Below, piece after piece: positions 12,801-27,800 of a stretch of 64,000 bases of DNA. The notes beneath the pieces were generated by a model that had not been told where the DNA came from, did not search any database, and saw nothing but the letters and a program-made list of their open reading frames with translations. Source of the stretch: Silene conica. Taxonomy: Eukaryota > Streptophyta > Magnoliopsida > Caryophyllales > Caryophyllaceae. Each line of letters begins with the position of its first letter. The stretch's first letter is position 1. The stretch is from positions 58,983,048 to 59,047,047 of the forward strand of contig CM055311.2 in assembly GCA_029255685.2 (NCBI GenBank), written 5' to 3'. The translations under genes and the position numbers were made by a program.

Positions 12801-15800
12801 TCAAATCAGCTCTCTTGGCAAGAAGCTTTTTTCCGAGGCATCACTAGTTGGTCTCTTCTTGTGAGTGAGATTATTTTGATTCAACTAAGGAGTCGTTCCT
12901 TACCAATTAATTATCCCCTTGTTGCTCGTCATTAGATGCTTTTCCCTGTCATATATTTCCCGCATCAATCATCAATCAAAGTCACGTCAATAGCAACATT
13001 ATCATACACCAAGACGAAAGTTCAAGTTAGAATGAGCGTAACTGATGACCCTCTCATATTTCTTCCATCCCATTCTATTATCCTCATTCTATTCTTGGAT
13101 TATCTCAAAATAAGCGTCTCCTTTCTAAATCTAGTAGGAGTAAAATAAATACTCCATAGTAGACATCTCACACTGTCATTAAGTAAAAGTATTAATATTC
13201 CATCACAATAACATTGTCCTGAATTCCTTTTAATTAAAGGGTTACAATGTTGTTCCCTCGCTTTTCTCAAATACTGCCTTTAGTCAAATGGGGACAGGGT
13301 GAACGAAATGGAAGGAGTTGCTAGCAGTATAAGCAAGTGTACGAGTAAACACGTTGTTTTACAAAGTTACAGTCTTACAGACCTAAGCTCTTAATGAATC
13401 CAGGATTTAAGAATGTTTTTGAGAATGATTGTTGGACGCAATTACTTGATATTCTGATAATGTACATACCACCCAGTGATGCTATAAACATACGGTAAAA
13501 TACCCATCCATCAAAAAGACAGAAGACTCACCTTGTTTTTGTCACGCCAGCCAAGTCCAAAGGACAGTAAACCAGCCCTCCTACCTCCTCCCGGTGAATC
13601 AGAATGTGTGGACCTTGCAGTAGTATCACGGATCAAACATACAGAATAATAATACAATGTAAAAAGGATGGCTTACGTGCTACCGCCAAAATTTGATTTG
13701 AAAAACTTGAAGTTTTACAGCAATATGAATGAACACATATACTTCGAGTGAAGTATACAATAAGATCCGACAATCAGTTACTTTAATCAAGGACAATTTT
13801 CAAATTTAATACGGAATATTAAGGAACTACCGCTACACATATAGGGTTACTTTCTATTTCAGTTGAACTGGCACTAATTTGACTAAAAAAATTGGCACAA
13901 GTTTTCTCCACCGATTTTGTTTTGTTTGATGCCTTCAACCCTTTAAAGCCGACTCCTAACATTTCATCTCAGTGTAAGCTACTCACAAACAGCAATGGCT
14001 TCCAAGAAAGTTCTTCATCAGTCAGTTCCTGAAGCCACAAATCTGCTCATGCCTCAAACTTTGAATCATGCCCCACTTTAACTTGACTAAATCACCAAAG
14101 ATTCATCGCTGGCCTATGCGACATTGTTAATCACATAAACATTCGATGAAAATCCAACATATGTACATGTCAAAGTGTCGCACTCGAGTATTTTATGAAA
14201 TACTCTTCCAAGTTTTCCAACTTGATAAATTGTCTGGGTTCACAAGGTCTGAGCGATGCTGGGACATTCTCGCACATCAGTTAAATATAGGAAAGATAAC
14301 AGTAAAGATATTCGAAAGTAATTTTAAAATAAGTAAACTAGTATTAGACATAAAACAAACAATAAAGCGAAAGAAGAGTAAAGCACCATTATCTACCCCA
14401 AATTCTTTTCCTCCACACAATCCTCTCTAACCCCAAAAATTTTTCAAGTCATAAATTTCATATTCTTTCCACATTTTCGTATCCATGTTGTCATAATCTT
14501 CTTCTACCCTCGCAATTTCATCCATTCTCAATCATCCTAACTAGGACCTTAGATGGCCATCATCTCACCTTATCTTTAAAAGGCACAAGGCGCTTTGAGG
14601 TAATGAAGATTTGTAACAAGAATAGCAAAAGCAAATGACCAATGTATTTTGTGTTTCATAAGCAAAGATGTGTTTTCAAAATAATATATTGTGCAACAAT
14701 ACCCTTTTCAGATTTTCAAGAGAGCTAAAATGTAAAATACAAATATGGCTAAGGGGAAAAGGAAATGGTGTGATACAAGAATTAAAAAAAAAAAGTGTGA
14801 AAGTGACATGGCAATGTGCATCAATTAATATGCCTCAAATACAAAAAGCACACTTTAGGCTCCTCGGGATGATTTAACTAATGCCTCACTGATCCTTAAG
14901 CTTAATAGCGACATAAACATGCTTTTTAAGAATATCCTATGTTATTCTCAAACTTCAAATCACCTAGTGACTAGGGTACTCGTGTCACACACTTAATACT
15001 TTGTCAACAAGCCAAACATATAAATTAACCATAAGGTTGACTACTCCTAATGACTATTGTCTTGATTATATAGGTATTTTACATACAAAAGTCTTTTCGC
15101 ATCCTTTGTTTGGATTTGGATACGACAAGAAAAGAGAAGGGAGAGGCAGCGATGAAGGGGATGGGATCATTCATATTTTAGACGATTTTAATTTGGCTTA
15201 TGTTAAGAAAATGTGATTCCTCCATTTCACACACCCCTGTGGCCTGGTTCCCCTTCAACGCAACCTACGATCTAAACAATGGAGATTGTCTTCCTCCATT
15301 TCCCACCCCTCCCTTTCCTTCCATCCAATTAAGGGAAAAGTTTTACAGAGTACTCATGTTTCATGGAATGCAAATTTCTCCATTTTTAATCAAGGCAAAA
15401 TAGTGGGGAAGAAGTTATTTATATTTGGGGTTGTCCACCTGTCATTATTTTACATCACCAACATTGCCTCAGTATGTCAGGTACTTGGGTCACCGAAACG
15501 TAAAATTTTGACTCCATCGAAAAAATATTATAGAGGGATGCATTTACACACTTCGACTCAAAAGCACACAAACAGCAAAATTAAAATTCCTATAGAAGAG
15601 TTCATCAGGTACCGTGGAGAAGACTGAGCCTTTGCCTGACCAGATTCAAACTGAAGAGTAGCCTGTAACATTGACTCTGCCATCACCACCCTTTTTTCCA
15701 TATCAACCAGTGATTTCATGGATTGCTCATATTTTTCCTGAACAAGAATGTTTCTTTCAGATGCAAGCATAGACACACAGCCACAAGAAGATAGGCGGCA

Positions 15801-18800
15801 ATCAACTTATTTGTTCACACGTTCTCTTAGTCAATCAAAGCAATCAGTACAAGCTTATTTCATTTTGTAGTGGTTTGAGAGTTGTGACAGTATAGACAGC
15901 ATAAATACATTGTATTTAGTCTGAATAATTTTCTTAACTACCTCTTATATTCAACAACAGGTGACGACTAAAAATTCTTTTTTTAAAATAGCAAATGCAT
16001 AGCGAATCTCAACAACATAATTAGTTTAAGGTCGAAACTTTTGTGGTACATATACCGACATTGTTCCAGGTGACCCATTATGAAAAACTGAGTTGAAAAT
16101 TGCATTGACAACTTCTACTTCACAATAGAAGAAGTGCTAATAGATTAGCAAGTTATTTTGATTTCAACCGAGTTTCTAGTTTTTAGACAAAGTAATTTAA
16201 CATGTAAGCAACTTCTTGAGCTTTTGCAAAAAGTTTTAAACTTTACCAACCCTTTGTTTGGACCAATGGATTTGGAGAGAACGGGAGAGGGGGAGGTTGA
16301 CCAAAGAAGGATTTGGAGAGAGGGAAAAGAACGGGGACCAAATTCCTTGTGTGGTTAGAGAATTTGGTTTTGGAAGGATTTTGGAGTGGGGAGAAATGGA
16401 AGGATCCGTTTTCCCTCTTACATTAAAACCCCTCCTAAAACACCTTTACTCGATTCCCTCCTCTTCCTATCTTTTTCTCCATCCATCCCCTTTCCCTCCT
16501 AAACAAAGGAGTAAGATTTTGGTTGGACTTCTCGAGTTACGATGTTCAATTAAACAAAATTACCCGTCTGATGTATTGTTCAAAATATCAAGTAAAAATT
16601 ATGGGGTTATTTATGGGGCTAATATAGCATCAGTCAAACTTCAGGGCTTTTGTGTGTGATCAATCCAAGGAAAACTGAAAAACATACATGAAGTAGCTAA
16701 ATCAGATTGAAATAGCGAATATGAGAATCGTGAGACACTAACACACAACTAAGGATAAACGCGTCCTTAGATATGGCTTTGGGATGCCAACTGCCAAGAG
16801 TAGCAACCTCAACCTCAGAATTCCAACTAACACAACTAGTCTTGTCAACATATATTAGCATAAAAAAAAACTCTCTATTTCTTTTTTCTATTCCCGCAAA
16901 AGTTTAGAATTCCGACTAAAACAACATAAGTCGCCAAACCAGTATAAGAATTGGATTAATCTACAACAATTAAAACAAGGAGATTATTCCAATAGTGTTT
17001 GTGGTACTAAAGTGTTAGATACAGAGTAGTTGTGGCCTATGGGGAATGTCATTGGTTCATAGTGATGATGACGATGGTTTACTTGTTTCCACCTTTGACA
17101 TCAAGTTGATGAATCACGTCGGCAATGCAAATATTCACCTATATATTAATCACCTAAGTCGCCAAACCAGTATATGCTCATTGCCGAGTAATTAGCAAAT
17201 ACTCGCCTTTTTAAAATATTCATATCATAATATATTTTCTTTCAACATTTATTAAAGCACTATATTTATGAAACGATTACAACTATTAAATTATCATAAA
17301 ACTTAATATAGACTATTTATAAGTGAGGAATGACACTCTTGTTTTTATTAGTGTTCTTTTTGCTATGTCAGAGTTCAACATCGATTACGCTTTTGAATAT
17401 TTCATACTCATTCACGATTTGTTGTTTGGTTCATACTAATAAAATAGTGGAGTTTCACTCATAAAACAGTGGAGTTTCACTCATAAAACAATGGAGTTAC
17501 ACTCATGAAACAATAGAGTTTCACTCTTAAATCAATAGAGAACCAAAGTTATACTCATAAATCAGTAGAGAACCAAAGTTACACTCATAGAGGACCAAAG
17601 TTACATTCGTGACTCCATAGTATAGCCTGTGTGACTCCATACTATAGCCCGTGTGACACCATAGCATAACAAGTGTAGTATAACTTGTGTGACTCTATAC
17701 CATTACATAACATGTGTGACTCCATACTATTACACAACCTGTGTGACTCCATAGCATATCCTCTGTGACTCCATTGCATAATATGTGTGACTCCATAGTA
17801 TAACATGTGCGACTTCATACCATTGCATAACCTGTGTGACTCCATAGTATAACCTTGACTCCATCATCTGTGTGACTCCATAGTATAAATTGTGTGACTC
17901 CATAGTATAACCTATATAAATTCAAATTTTTATATACAAAATCGTCTTAAAAATCAAAATTAGACTCATAATGATCAAAGTTACACTCGTAAAATGTTCA
18001 AATTTGTATATACAAAATCGTCTTAAAAATTAACGTAAAATTAACTATTTGGTGATTTAAATTGAAATAACTATTGTGTAATTTCAATTTTAAAATTGCG
18101 TAAATTTAAATGTATGGTGTGTAACTTCAACTAATATGATATAATTTCAATTGATACGGTGTAAATTCAACTATATATGAATAGATTAATTAAGTGAATT
18201 GTAATAGATATAATATAGTTTTAAATAAATTAGGTGTAATTTCAAGTGAATAAAGTATAATTTTGACCAGATATTGTGTAACTCTCAAAAATTTCGAAAA
18301 CTCAATGGTCTACGAAAATAATACCATCGCGTTGGGCTTAAAAAAAAAATTAGGTTTTTGTTTCGCCTTAATCGGAGTCCGAATGACGATTTACGGAGTC
18401 TTTTACGAACCCGCTTTTATTTTACGCGGGTATAAAATTTTGTTTTTTAAATTCTGTATTTTGATATTTGAAATCTAAATGGTAGCATTAATTTAATAAA
18501 TTATTTGACAGAAAGAGAAGCTAATTAATTAGATAAATGGGGAATTGAAATTATGAGAAACAAAGCATTAATTGCATGTTTGGTGAGTACTTATTTGTTT
18601 TAATCTCAACCATTAATTTTGTAAGATCTAATGGTTTAGATGAGGACTCAAGGACTCAACCACATATATAATTCAGGCATCTTCTGCAGGAACAAACCTG
18701 AAGTGCAACAACTGCGTATTTATGTGCAGCAACTTCTTTCTCAGCCGCAATTCGGGCATCTTCTGCCAATTTCTGTTCTTGCTCAACTCGCATCAGTACC

Positions 18801-21800
18801 TAAATGTGCATGAGAATGGAGATGTCTTTAAGACAAGACTAGGGGGAAGTAAATCTTATTCACCCTGCAGCCATGTACTGTGCAAATGCACATAATTTCG
18901 GAAAAAAAACAGACCTGCAGCATTGCATGTTCTTGTTCCTGCTTATCAGCGAGGGTTCGGCGAAGCACTGAAACCTCTTGCTCCAGTTGCTCAACCTGCA
19001 TGCTAAAGAAGATGACTAAAACTTCTAGAGTATGACAACTCTTAAATCTGAATGTGTCGCCGAGATGAAGATAAATAAATTAAGCAAAAAGTGACAAGCA
19101 GGTAGCAGAATACAAAGCCTCCTGATTGATAAATAATTTTTACCTATTCTTTTATTTTATAAAAGACCAAGGCAACTTGTGTATGAATACTGTAACACTA
19201 TACTCCTTGTGTTATTGTCACTTTCTTAATTGCAATTTGATCACAACTTCTTTCCTCATCCCAACCACTACTGTTGGTCACATTGATCACTTCAACGTCC
19301 AAACTCCTCCATCAGCAGCATATTTTACTGGTAAACATGCTGACTAAACAAAGAAAGCAATACCTAGAGCTTTACAATGTAATTTAAATACCTAACAAAA
19401 ATCACCCCGCAGCTCTTAAATATTTTAGTGTGTTCCTTTTTCAATTTTTTGAATTACAAAGCTACAAGCCAAATACCGAGTGACATAGATTTCCGGCACG
19501 GGCACTAATAGTCTAATACCCTTAGCACTACAAATTTGATAACTCATAATTCAAAAAAATACACCAACCATAGGAAAGTGTGTGACAGAAACTGCTTTGT
19601 ACCCCATCATGACTTGATTTGCATCATATAAGCTATTACGGCAAATGTATAAAGCTGCATATAAACTAATACGGCAAATGTATAAAGCTACATATAAACT
19701 AAAACGGCAAATGTATAAAGCTACATGCTTTGGGAGTCACCAGAGAATATTTATTACATCTTCGTCTTGGTTCTCAAAGACCCGGAGAAAAAAACATATT
19801 GAACAAGACTATAAATGAAGTATGTTAAAAATGTACTTATATGTTTACCCTTGCACTTAGTTCTCGTCGATTATCATGTTTGACCATCTCAAGAAAGGCA
19901 GTCTCCAGCTCTTCAGCTCTGGAAAGAATTTAGTCCAAAAGAGTTATGTTTGATGTAGATAATGTTGGTCATCTTAAGAAAAACAATAAAGAGCATAAAT
20001 TCCAAGATCATATAATCATCACTCGTCAAACACCAAGAACTTAAACTAACCTTAAAGTCGCTGCTCGTTTGTCCTCCATTAATCGACATAGTTCCACTTT
20101 CAGCCAAACTACCTACACACAAGCAACGTTTGCTAAATGAACAGCAAAGTGAAAAATATAATACAAAGCACAAGTGTTGTAAACAACAGCATAACTGGAA
20201 GCCTTCACCAAAGTAAATAGCCACATGGAAAAACATCAATAGAGAGATATATGCACAAGGCTTGGTATCAAATTATAGCTTACAACGTGGACTGATTCAT
20301 CTAATTAAGGCACTTTCTCCGATTGACAAGCGGCATTCATAGCATAAGCCACTGGTCTAATTGTCTAACATGTCAAACTTTTAAACATCATAGAGTGCCA
20401 TTGAGTGGACGAAGAATCTCCAACCCATGCAAGACAAGCACAAATTGCTATTCAGGAAATGCTTGACGACAGAGGATTAAAGCAACGTAACTCTTCCCTG
20501 CGTCCTAAGAATAACATTAAACCCATATGTAAATTTTAATGCCTTGTTTCACCCCCACGTTCCAAAGGTTCATGTTGCACCGTTAAGCAAATAAAGCATG
20601 TTGAAACAATGTACCAAACACTTCTCTACATTCACTAGAGCAAGTACCGATAACCAAATTTTTAAAAATGAATAACATTACCCTAGTAGTAGGGTACTTA
20701 CACAGCCTTGTCCAATGTTAAACCATGGACGTATTATTTCTAAATGCCCAATAAATAAAATTGCCTAGATTGACTGCTAACTCAGTATATATAAAAAGAG
20801 CGTGCAATTTAGTGGAGCTATCTTGATCTACTCCAAATTTTATAGCCAACCCACAATACATAGACTTATTGGCTTCATATAAATGGATATAGAATGATGA
20901 AATAGAAAGCAACCTGCTCTTGGTGATAGTGGGAAGAATCAATTTCTGTATCACTACTTAGGGCACACATAAATTCGTCAAAGTTATCAGGTGAAGAGTT
21001 CACTTCGGATCCCGCAGAATCAATCAACTTTTCACTTAAAACTTCAGCTGTATCTGGCTCTTTCATCAGTGACTGAGCATCCTGCTTGAAACTATACAGC
21101 TTTGATGCCAGACTCTTTGACTCCTTTGAAACTTCACTTCCTTTTGTCCTTTCATCAATTATCCCAAGAACTGAAGGCCGGTGCTTTTCCCGTAGCTCTT
21201 CTAGTCTAGCTTCAGTTACACAAAGGAAACCCATGCAAGCAGTAAAAACAAGCTGGCTACTATCAAAAGTTGACCCAGTCAGAGATTGCAGCAAAGAAAC
21301 AGCATCTGCTGTGTCCTGGGTAGTGACTAACGCAGGACCTACAGAAAAATAATTAAAATCATAGATAAGTGATACATGAAATGGTTGTCATGATATGGGG
21401 CAATTTTATAAGTCTATAGCCTCTCGTACCATATAACTCCATTAAGGCAAGAGCAGTGCGAAATAACATAACACGGTTTCCTTCAAATAGAATTACATCC
21501 CAAACTCGTAGAACTGATGCAGAAAAGGACAAACGGTAGTAATCAACACATGTAAACGACAAAAACTACCATAATAATTAAAAGAGACAAAGAAGGCCTA
21601 ACCGCTCTCCCATGGAAGCATGTTCATGAAAATAGATAAAAACCAAGGCCCTGATACCCATGCCACCTCTACCCCCAAATAATCAAGGTGATTAACTGCA
21701 CTTCATAAGAAACAACAATCAGGGATTAGACAATTTGTCAGCAAATGTATCGGTGACAACAAGCAACACAGGAAACGCACAAGAGATACAAACCTAGCTT

Positions 21801-24800
21801 AGGAAATCTTTCACGCATCAGTTCCTCAAAAACAAGTTGGTCCACCTGCCATAAATAACAACTGTAATTTGTTCTCAGCAATGAAAGTATTCGCTCTGAT
21901 TTTTTAAAATTATTTTGGATCCCTTAAGGGCTTTTACTCTTTGACTTGCCTGCTGGGCAGTGGAATATTAATAATGGGTTCCTTTATAGCAAACCCATAC
22001 CCGGTGTTTGTAAGCTTTTCTTGAGACCCTCACTCAACGGACATCAAATCAGCTGGAATCAGATTTTCAAACCATTATCACCATCCCTCTCATCCCCATT
22101 CCTTTCTTTATAAGGAGTCACTTGGAATCAAAGGGCAAAAGTCCAAATAGGAAAAAAGAAAAGGAAAAAAGGGGTACTGGGCCATTGGCCATCTTCATCA
22201 GTCTATGACTAGTAAATCTTTATCTTTGGCCAGAAGTTCAGCAAAGCTTATCATGTGCCAACTTTTATAGCAGAGAAAAAAATGATACGAAAAATACTAA
22301 CAAGTGATTTATAAAAACGATAATTTCAAAACAGATTAATATGCATATGAACTACCTTTTTTTCTTTCTTTGTTATGAGGAAGGGGTTTATCTAAATGGA
22401 AAGAGAGAGGACAGTAAATCATCAACGAATAGGTGGACAGAGAAAACAAACAAGAACTCTCAACAAAGAGAAGGTTTCTCAAGGCTTTAAGTAACCCCAT
22501 GTTTCAAGTTCTCTAGTCCCATATTCGAATTTTTCATCCTAGAGCAAGTCTGCACAGTAGTTTTACTTCCTTGTTGAATCAGCCACCTTTAGATCATCGA
22601 GTCGGAAGAGATTTGCAGCTCCATCATCATTCTCCTTGGTACTAAAAGAAACAGAACTAAAATGCTAGCAGTATCACCAGCTAAAAAAATTGCATCCTTG
22701 TTAAAAGGCGCACGTCAGTTAGCATCCAACTCCTTTAGTTATTTAAAATCTACACTAATACCATCCTAGCCTTACAGGTATAACAGGCCCTCAACATTTT
22801 CCAAAAACATCCTCATTTCTTGCAAGCAAATGGTAGGACTAAGGTACAAGCTATTGACGTAGGCCTATCATTTAATTCCGTACCAACAAAAATATATCAC
22901 TCAAAACTCATTGGGCCCACCAACAATGGAACATTCCATGCTTTTTTTTTCGTGCATCAACCCTCTGTTCACAACTTCGCATCCCACTGTTGCACGCACA
23001 CACTCACACACTTTCTTGATCTAGAACGGTAAAGTATGGCTAATGAGCTAATCAATGTTTTCAACAAGTCTTATTTTCCTGGGTTGAGAAAGAAGGAGGT
23101 TGAGATCTATTTCACAGCGAGCTCCAAAAAAGATTCATCGTTCGGATATTTGATTTAAAATTTTAGATTCTTCAGAAATAGCTTTTGTCGAACATCTGAT
23201 ACTTATCAATTTCCAAAGCAACCATATTCAGCACCTTAATAAAGGCTGGACACCGAAGATCCACCGTTCAAGAGAGAGAGGCGGGATCTTGTGAGTTGGT
23301 TTCTTATGGTGAGTTTGTGCTTTAAAATCTCAGCCATTAGATCAAATCCAACCAACGGCCAAGATCATCCCAAATTTCCACCTAAGACAAAAAGAAAGAA
23401 AAAGGAAATTGATAGCCGGACTTGTTAAAGAAAGCCAGCCTACTTGGTTCTGCTAGTTTATAATTTGCTTGATCCTAACCAGTTTTCCCACTCAGAGGGA
23501 GAAGCCGTAAAGGAGTAGATGGAAGTTATGGAATATCAACATATATATAAAAAAACTTCAAAAAGTTGAAGTTAACTTAAGAAATTGGAAACGCATCTTC
23601 AGCTTTGCATCTCCTGAAAGATAATAAAAGATATCAAGTCGACCAGCTTCTCAAAAAGACACTCACATAGAAGTCACTATAGTTTAGCACTTCAATCCGA
23701 TCACATAGAAGTAAGCTGAAACTTTCCTGTACTAAAATTAGCTTCTGAACTCTCTTCTCATCAACGCAAGATCTTCAAGGTTGATGACCATATCGGTGTC
23801 GCCATTGCTGGTTTAAGTATTGATGGACGTGTTCTCTCTCGCTACATGCATAATGAGTGTATTAATTATGACTTTACTTATGAGTCTACTTTCTAACTAA
23901 GACACCATGAATTCTACCCCAGATTGTGGTTGCAGGAACTGAATAAATATTTACTGATACAAAGAGTTGGTTCTTTAATAATATATCTGTGCACAAAGTC
24001 TTTCCGGCCTGCTAGAACATGTTAACTGATTGTCATAGTTTCAGCTGTGTCACACTCACAGGCGTCACAGCGTAATGGAGCCAAGCTTCTGCTATCGGGA
24101 GAATGCGTCTCTTACTTTGGATTGGAGGTCTGGGTGAGTTGGCAAGGAACTCATTATATCGCCTTTGTAGTAATTAATGCAATGCTCTCTATGACGTACT
24201 TGAGGGGAGATGTGAAGAAAATGGGGATGATATAATTTAGGCTGTCAGTTACAAGTAAATTGGTCAAGAGCGAGTGTCAAATTTATGTATCAAAGGTTAC
24301 TATAACTTATATTTGTTGGTCTCGTCTCCCTACAGGTAGATCTTTGCTCCTTTCAAATATGTCTCAGTTAATACGTTTGTTAAACCACCAAACTTAAACT
24401 CGAATCCTGCTTCTCTTAGCCCATTTTCCGCTACTTGGAAAACAACATTGGTTTTTGAAGCTGGGTTTGAGGTTATAATTGAAAAGTATAAGAGTAACAC
24501 TGAAATAACACGTGTAACAAAAAAAAGAATAACACTGTAATAACATTAGGAACCAAAAAAATTGGAAATAATGTCACAAAAATAAAAATAAAACAAAAGA
24601 TAATATAATAAGAAACTCACCATAAGAATAACATTAGAATAATTTTAAAGCACAAACTCACCATAAGAAATCAAACTCACATGATCCCAAATATTAAAGC
24701 ACAAACTCACCATAAGAAATCAAACTCACATGACCCCCCTTCGATCGTAAGAGAACAGCGGTAGGTTTGAGAATAAGAAAAAGGTTCCAGGAGAGAGAAC

Positions 24801-27800
24801 ATAGACTACATAGACTGTGGAAGGGAGAGAGAAAAGAGACAGAAGAAAAGAGAAATATCTCAGGGAAAGGAGACTCCAGGATATGATCTCAGTTCACAAG
24901 GCATGAGAACAAATATAAGTTTCAGGAAAGAGAAAGACAGATATTTAAAAATGTCTACGATTTCCTTTCTATTATCCAAACTTGTCGGCTTATTGTCCAA
25001 CATCGGGAAAGGAAGCTCCCGGATATGATTTCAGTTCACAAGGCAAAAGAAAAAAGACAAGTTCGAGGAAAGAGAAAGACAGATAGTTAGAATTGTCAAG
25101 AGTTCCTCTCTATATCCAAACTTTGTCGGCTTATTGTCCAACACATGCATCATACATCAATCGGGTAAAGTCACTGGTTGCTGAAATTTGAATTATTAAC
25201 CAAATCAGATACGAGAAGTAAGGAATCGTGTTTAAACGTGAAACTTATCAGCCATCTTTAAGTCCAAAAATCATACCAATTTGCGATCCACAAGCCACCT
25301 TAGGTATGCATAGATACGCTTCAGGGCTACCATATCACTAAAAGCAAGAGTGCTAAGGCTATTTATTTCTATATGTTTTAACAGTTGTTTTAAACTCATA
25401 AAGCCATATCAGCTTCAAAAAGTCCAGTGGATATATATGCAAGAAAAACCTAAAATTAATTCGACAACTGGAAAGTTACCTGAGATTCTATCATTTCGTG
25501 GGTATAATAACCATCAAAGTAGTCGTCTATAATGCCAACTAACATCCTGACAATAAAAACAAAAACTGGTCAATGAACTGGCTAACCCATCACAATACGT
25601 ATTATATGAGTTCTACAAAACAGAACTGTAAGAAATCACACTTCAAGAATGGTGTACGTCATGTTGCACAACCATTTGTTGCCATGATCTGTTTGGTTCA
25701 GCACCACACTGTCCTACCCATTGGTGCATGGCTCATGGTTTGATTTGGTTCAAGAAACAGGTTCGGTTCATATGACGCAACCTATAGTGAACAGGGTTCG
25801 AAAAGGGTAATGTGATGATGCACCGAGTTCACTTTCTTGATGAATTTATTTATTTATAAATAAAAATAAATAAACAAACTAAATCTAAAAAGTAGTCGCT
25901 GGAAGTTTAAAGATACGAAAAAAGATTCCTAAAAGCAGACCCACACGCCAACCCCCACCCCTTGGCAGAAATAGAAACTAATATCCTGACAGCCTACCGC
26001 TAATAAGCGAATCAGCAATGTCTATTCAAGAAAAAAGAAAGAACATAAAAATATTTCAATTCCCCATACCGCCCACCAGTCAAGTCTACCTCTAGTAAAA
26101 GGAGATAAAAAAAATATCCACTTCCCCAAGAATTCACCAATAGCCTCAACCCCCTGCAAGCTTGATACAATCAAAATGAACACAGGGCACTTTGTCTTCC
26201 CATTCAGACTTCACCAATGGCTTCCACACTCCCATATTTTATTTTCAACTACTTGTGCTTCCAGGACCCCGTAACACCTTCCTCTTTTCTTGATTCCTTT
26301 CATGGCTACATAGTACATATCACCCCACCACACATTGGCTGAAGAGTTTCCATGCCTCGCTGTTCTAGCTACAGACTAGGTAACTGACTCCGGTGAACCA
26401 GGGCGATAGCAGGCTCTGTCCTGGGCTCCTGGCACAAACAACCCAAGCTGAAGATTGGAGGACAGACCGTGCAAATAGTGATCCTACTATCAATTATCAC
26501 AGTCTGCTTACTCTATCAGCATGCTGTCTGACAATCTAATATACAAAAAAATGACAGTGCATTTTCCAAAAAATCACTGTAAATTTGCAATGTTGATAAT
26601 GCTTAATTTATATGTTGATAATGTCCTATTTTATAAACCATTACCCTCCTCTTGGCCCTTTTTTAGCCTAACTTAATAACCTGAAATCGACCAATTTGAG
26701 AGTGCATAGCAATTAATCGTTTGCTTCGGTTACTGCTCACTTTCGCCATTTTTCGAGAGTTTTGTAATTGCACTTATCATTTTATGTTGTAGGTACAGAA
26801 TCAAAGAGAGACCAAGAAGTCAAAGCAAAACAAATGGAATGAAGAAGATCAAAAGAACGGATGTGAATCAAGCTCAACGGGATATCCAGACATCTCGAGT
26901 GCAACTAGCAAGGCAAAGACGGTAGTGGACAAAAAGGTGGAGTAAGTGACAACCAAAGTAGAATGAACAGCAGCTGGATTTTCCTCCATTGCATCAGCCA
27001 CTTTCCTAAGCACTTGCAGTTACTACCCCAGTCATTGGAAGGCTAGAACACCCCATAGAGTGTACCAGACTAGAACATAACGCAACAGGTCCTTCGCAAG
27101 ACTACACCAGAAGTTGGGCTATATTACCAGGCACATAACCTCATTCCACCAGGTACCCAGCCTCCCGAGAATTGCACGCCGGGTAACACCGTCCCCGCCC
27201 TTTCCCCCCTCCCCACCCGCCACCCCACAAGATGGGTGCTTCCACCGTGCCTTGAATGGAGCATCTCGCAAGCCATCACATCAAGTATGAAGACCCTCAA
27301 ATCCCAACACATATATGCGTTATTTTATTTTACATTCCATTTTCTCTTGAGTTTAAACCCTATTTCTTTAACTTAGTTTTGTTTTATATTTATACTTTTT
27401 GCTTACTATGAGAATGTTGTAAGAAAAATCTGCTTTGTTCACCTTCACCAGCAATACATCAAGTTTGCCGTGGTGAATAAAATTTGCGAATAGGCCAAGG
27501 TGATCATCATCCTAATTTCTAAGAAGAAATACCTTAATCCTAGAGGACCTGGGCCTTCAAGAAAAAGGTAGTTTGGTAATCATCTTATGGGTAAGGGAAT
27601 GGGAAACTAATAAACCAAACAGTGACAGATATTCATGGTCCTTGATTCCATTTCGACCTAGTGACTCCTTTGAAGTTTTGAACCAAAAGAACATTCTCAA
27701 TTCTCGCTTGCAATACTGCTCCTCTGAAGTTGATGTCACAAAAGATATAAGAATGATCATGAGACGTCAACGGACAGTATTCAAAATTTACTCTCGTGAG

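Noticed and set aside
17642-17845. Open frame across the GTGTGACTCCATAG array
   Set aside because: Translation of a minisatellite; frame changes freely with unit length and it lies in an intron.
24047-24235. Continuation of the proteasome alpha-1 fragment
   Set aside because: The open frame just downstream of the PAF fragment does not align convincingly with the next part of the protein.
27124-27312. Minus-strand open frame with Gly/Trp-rich sequence
   Set aside because: Lies in a TBC intron, in a locally GC-rich patch; no motif and no splice support.
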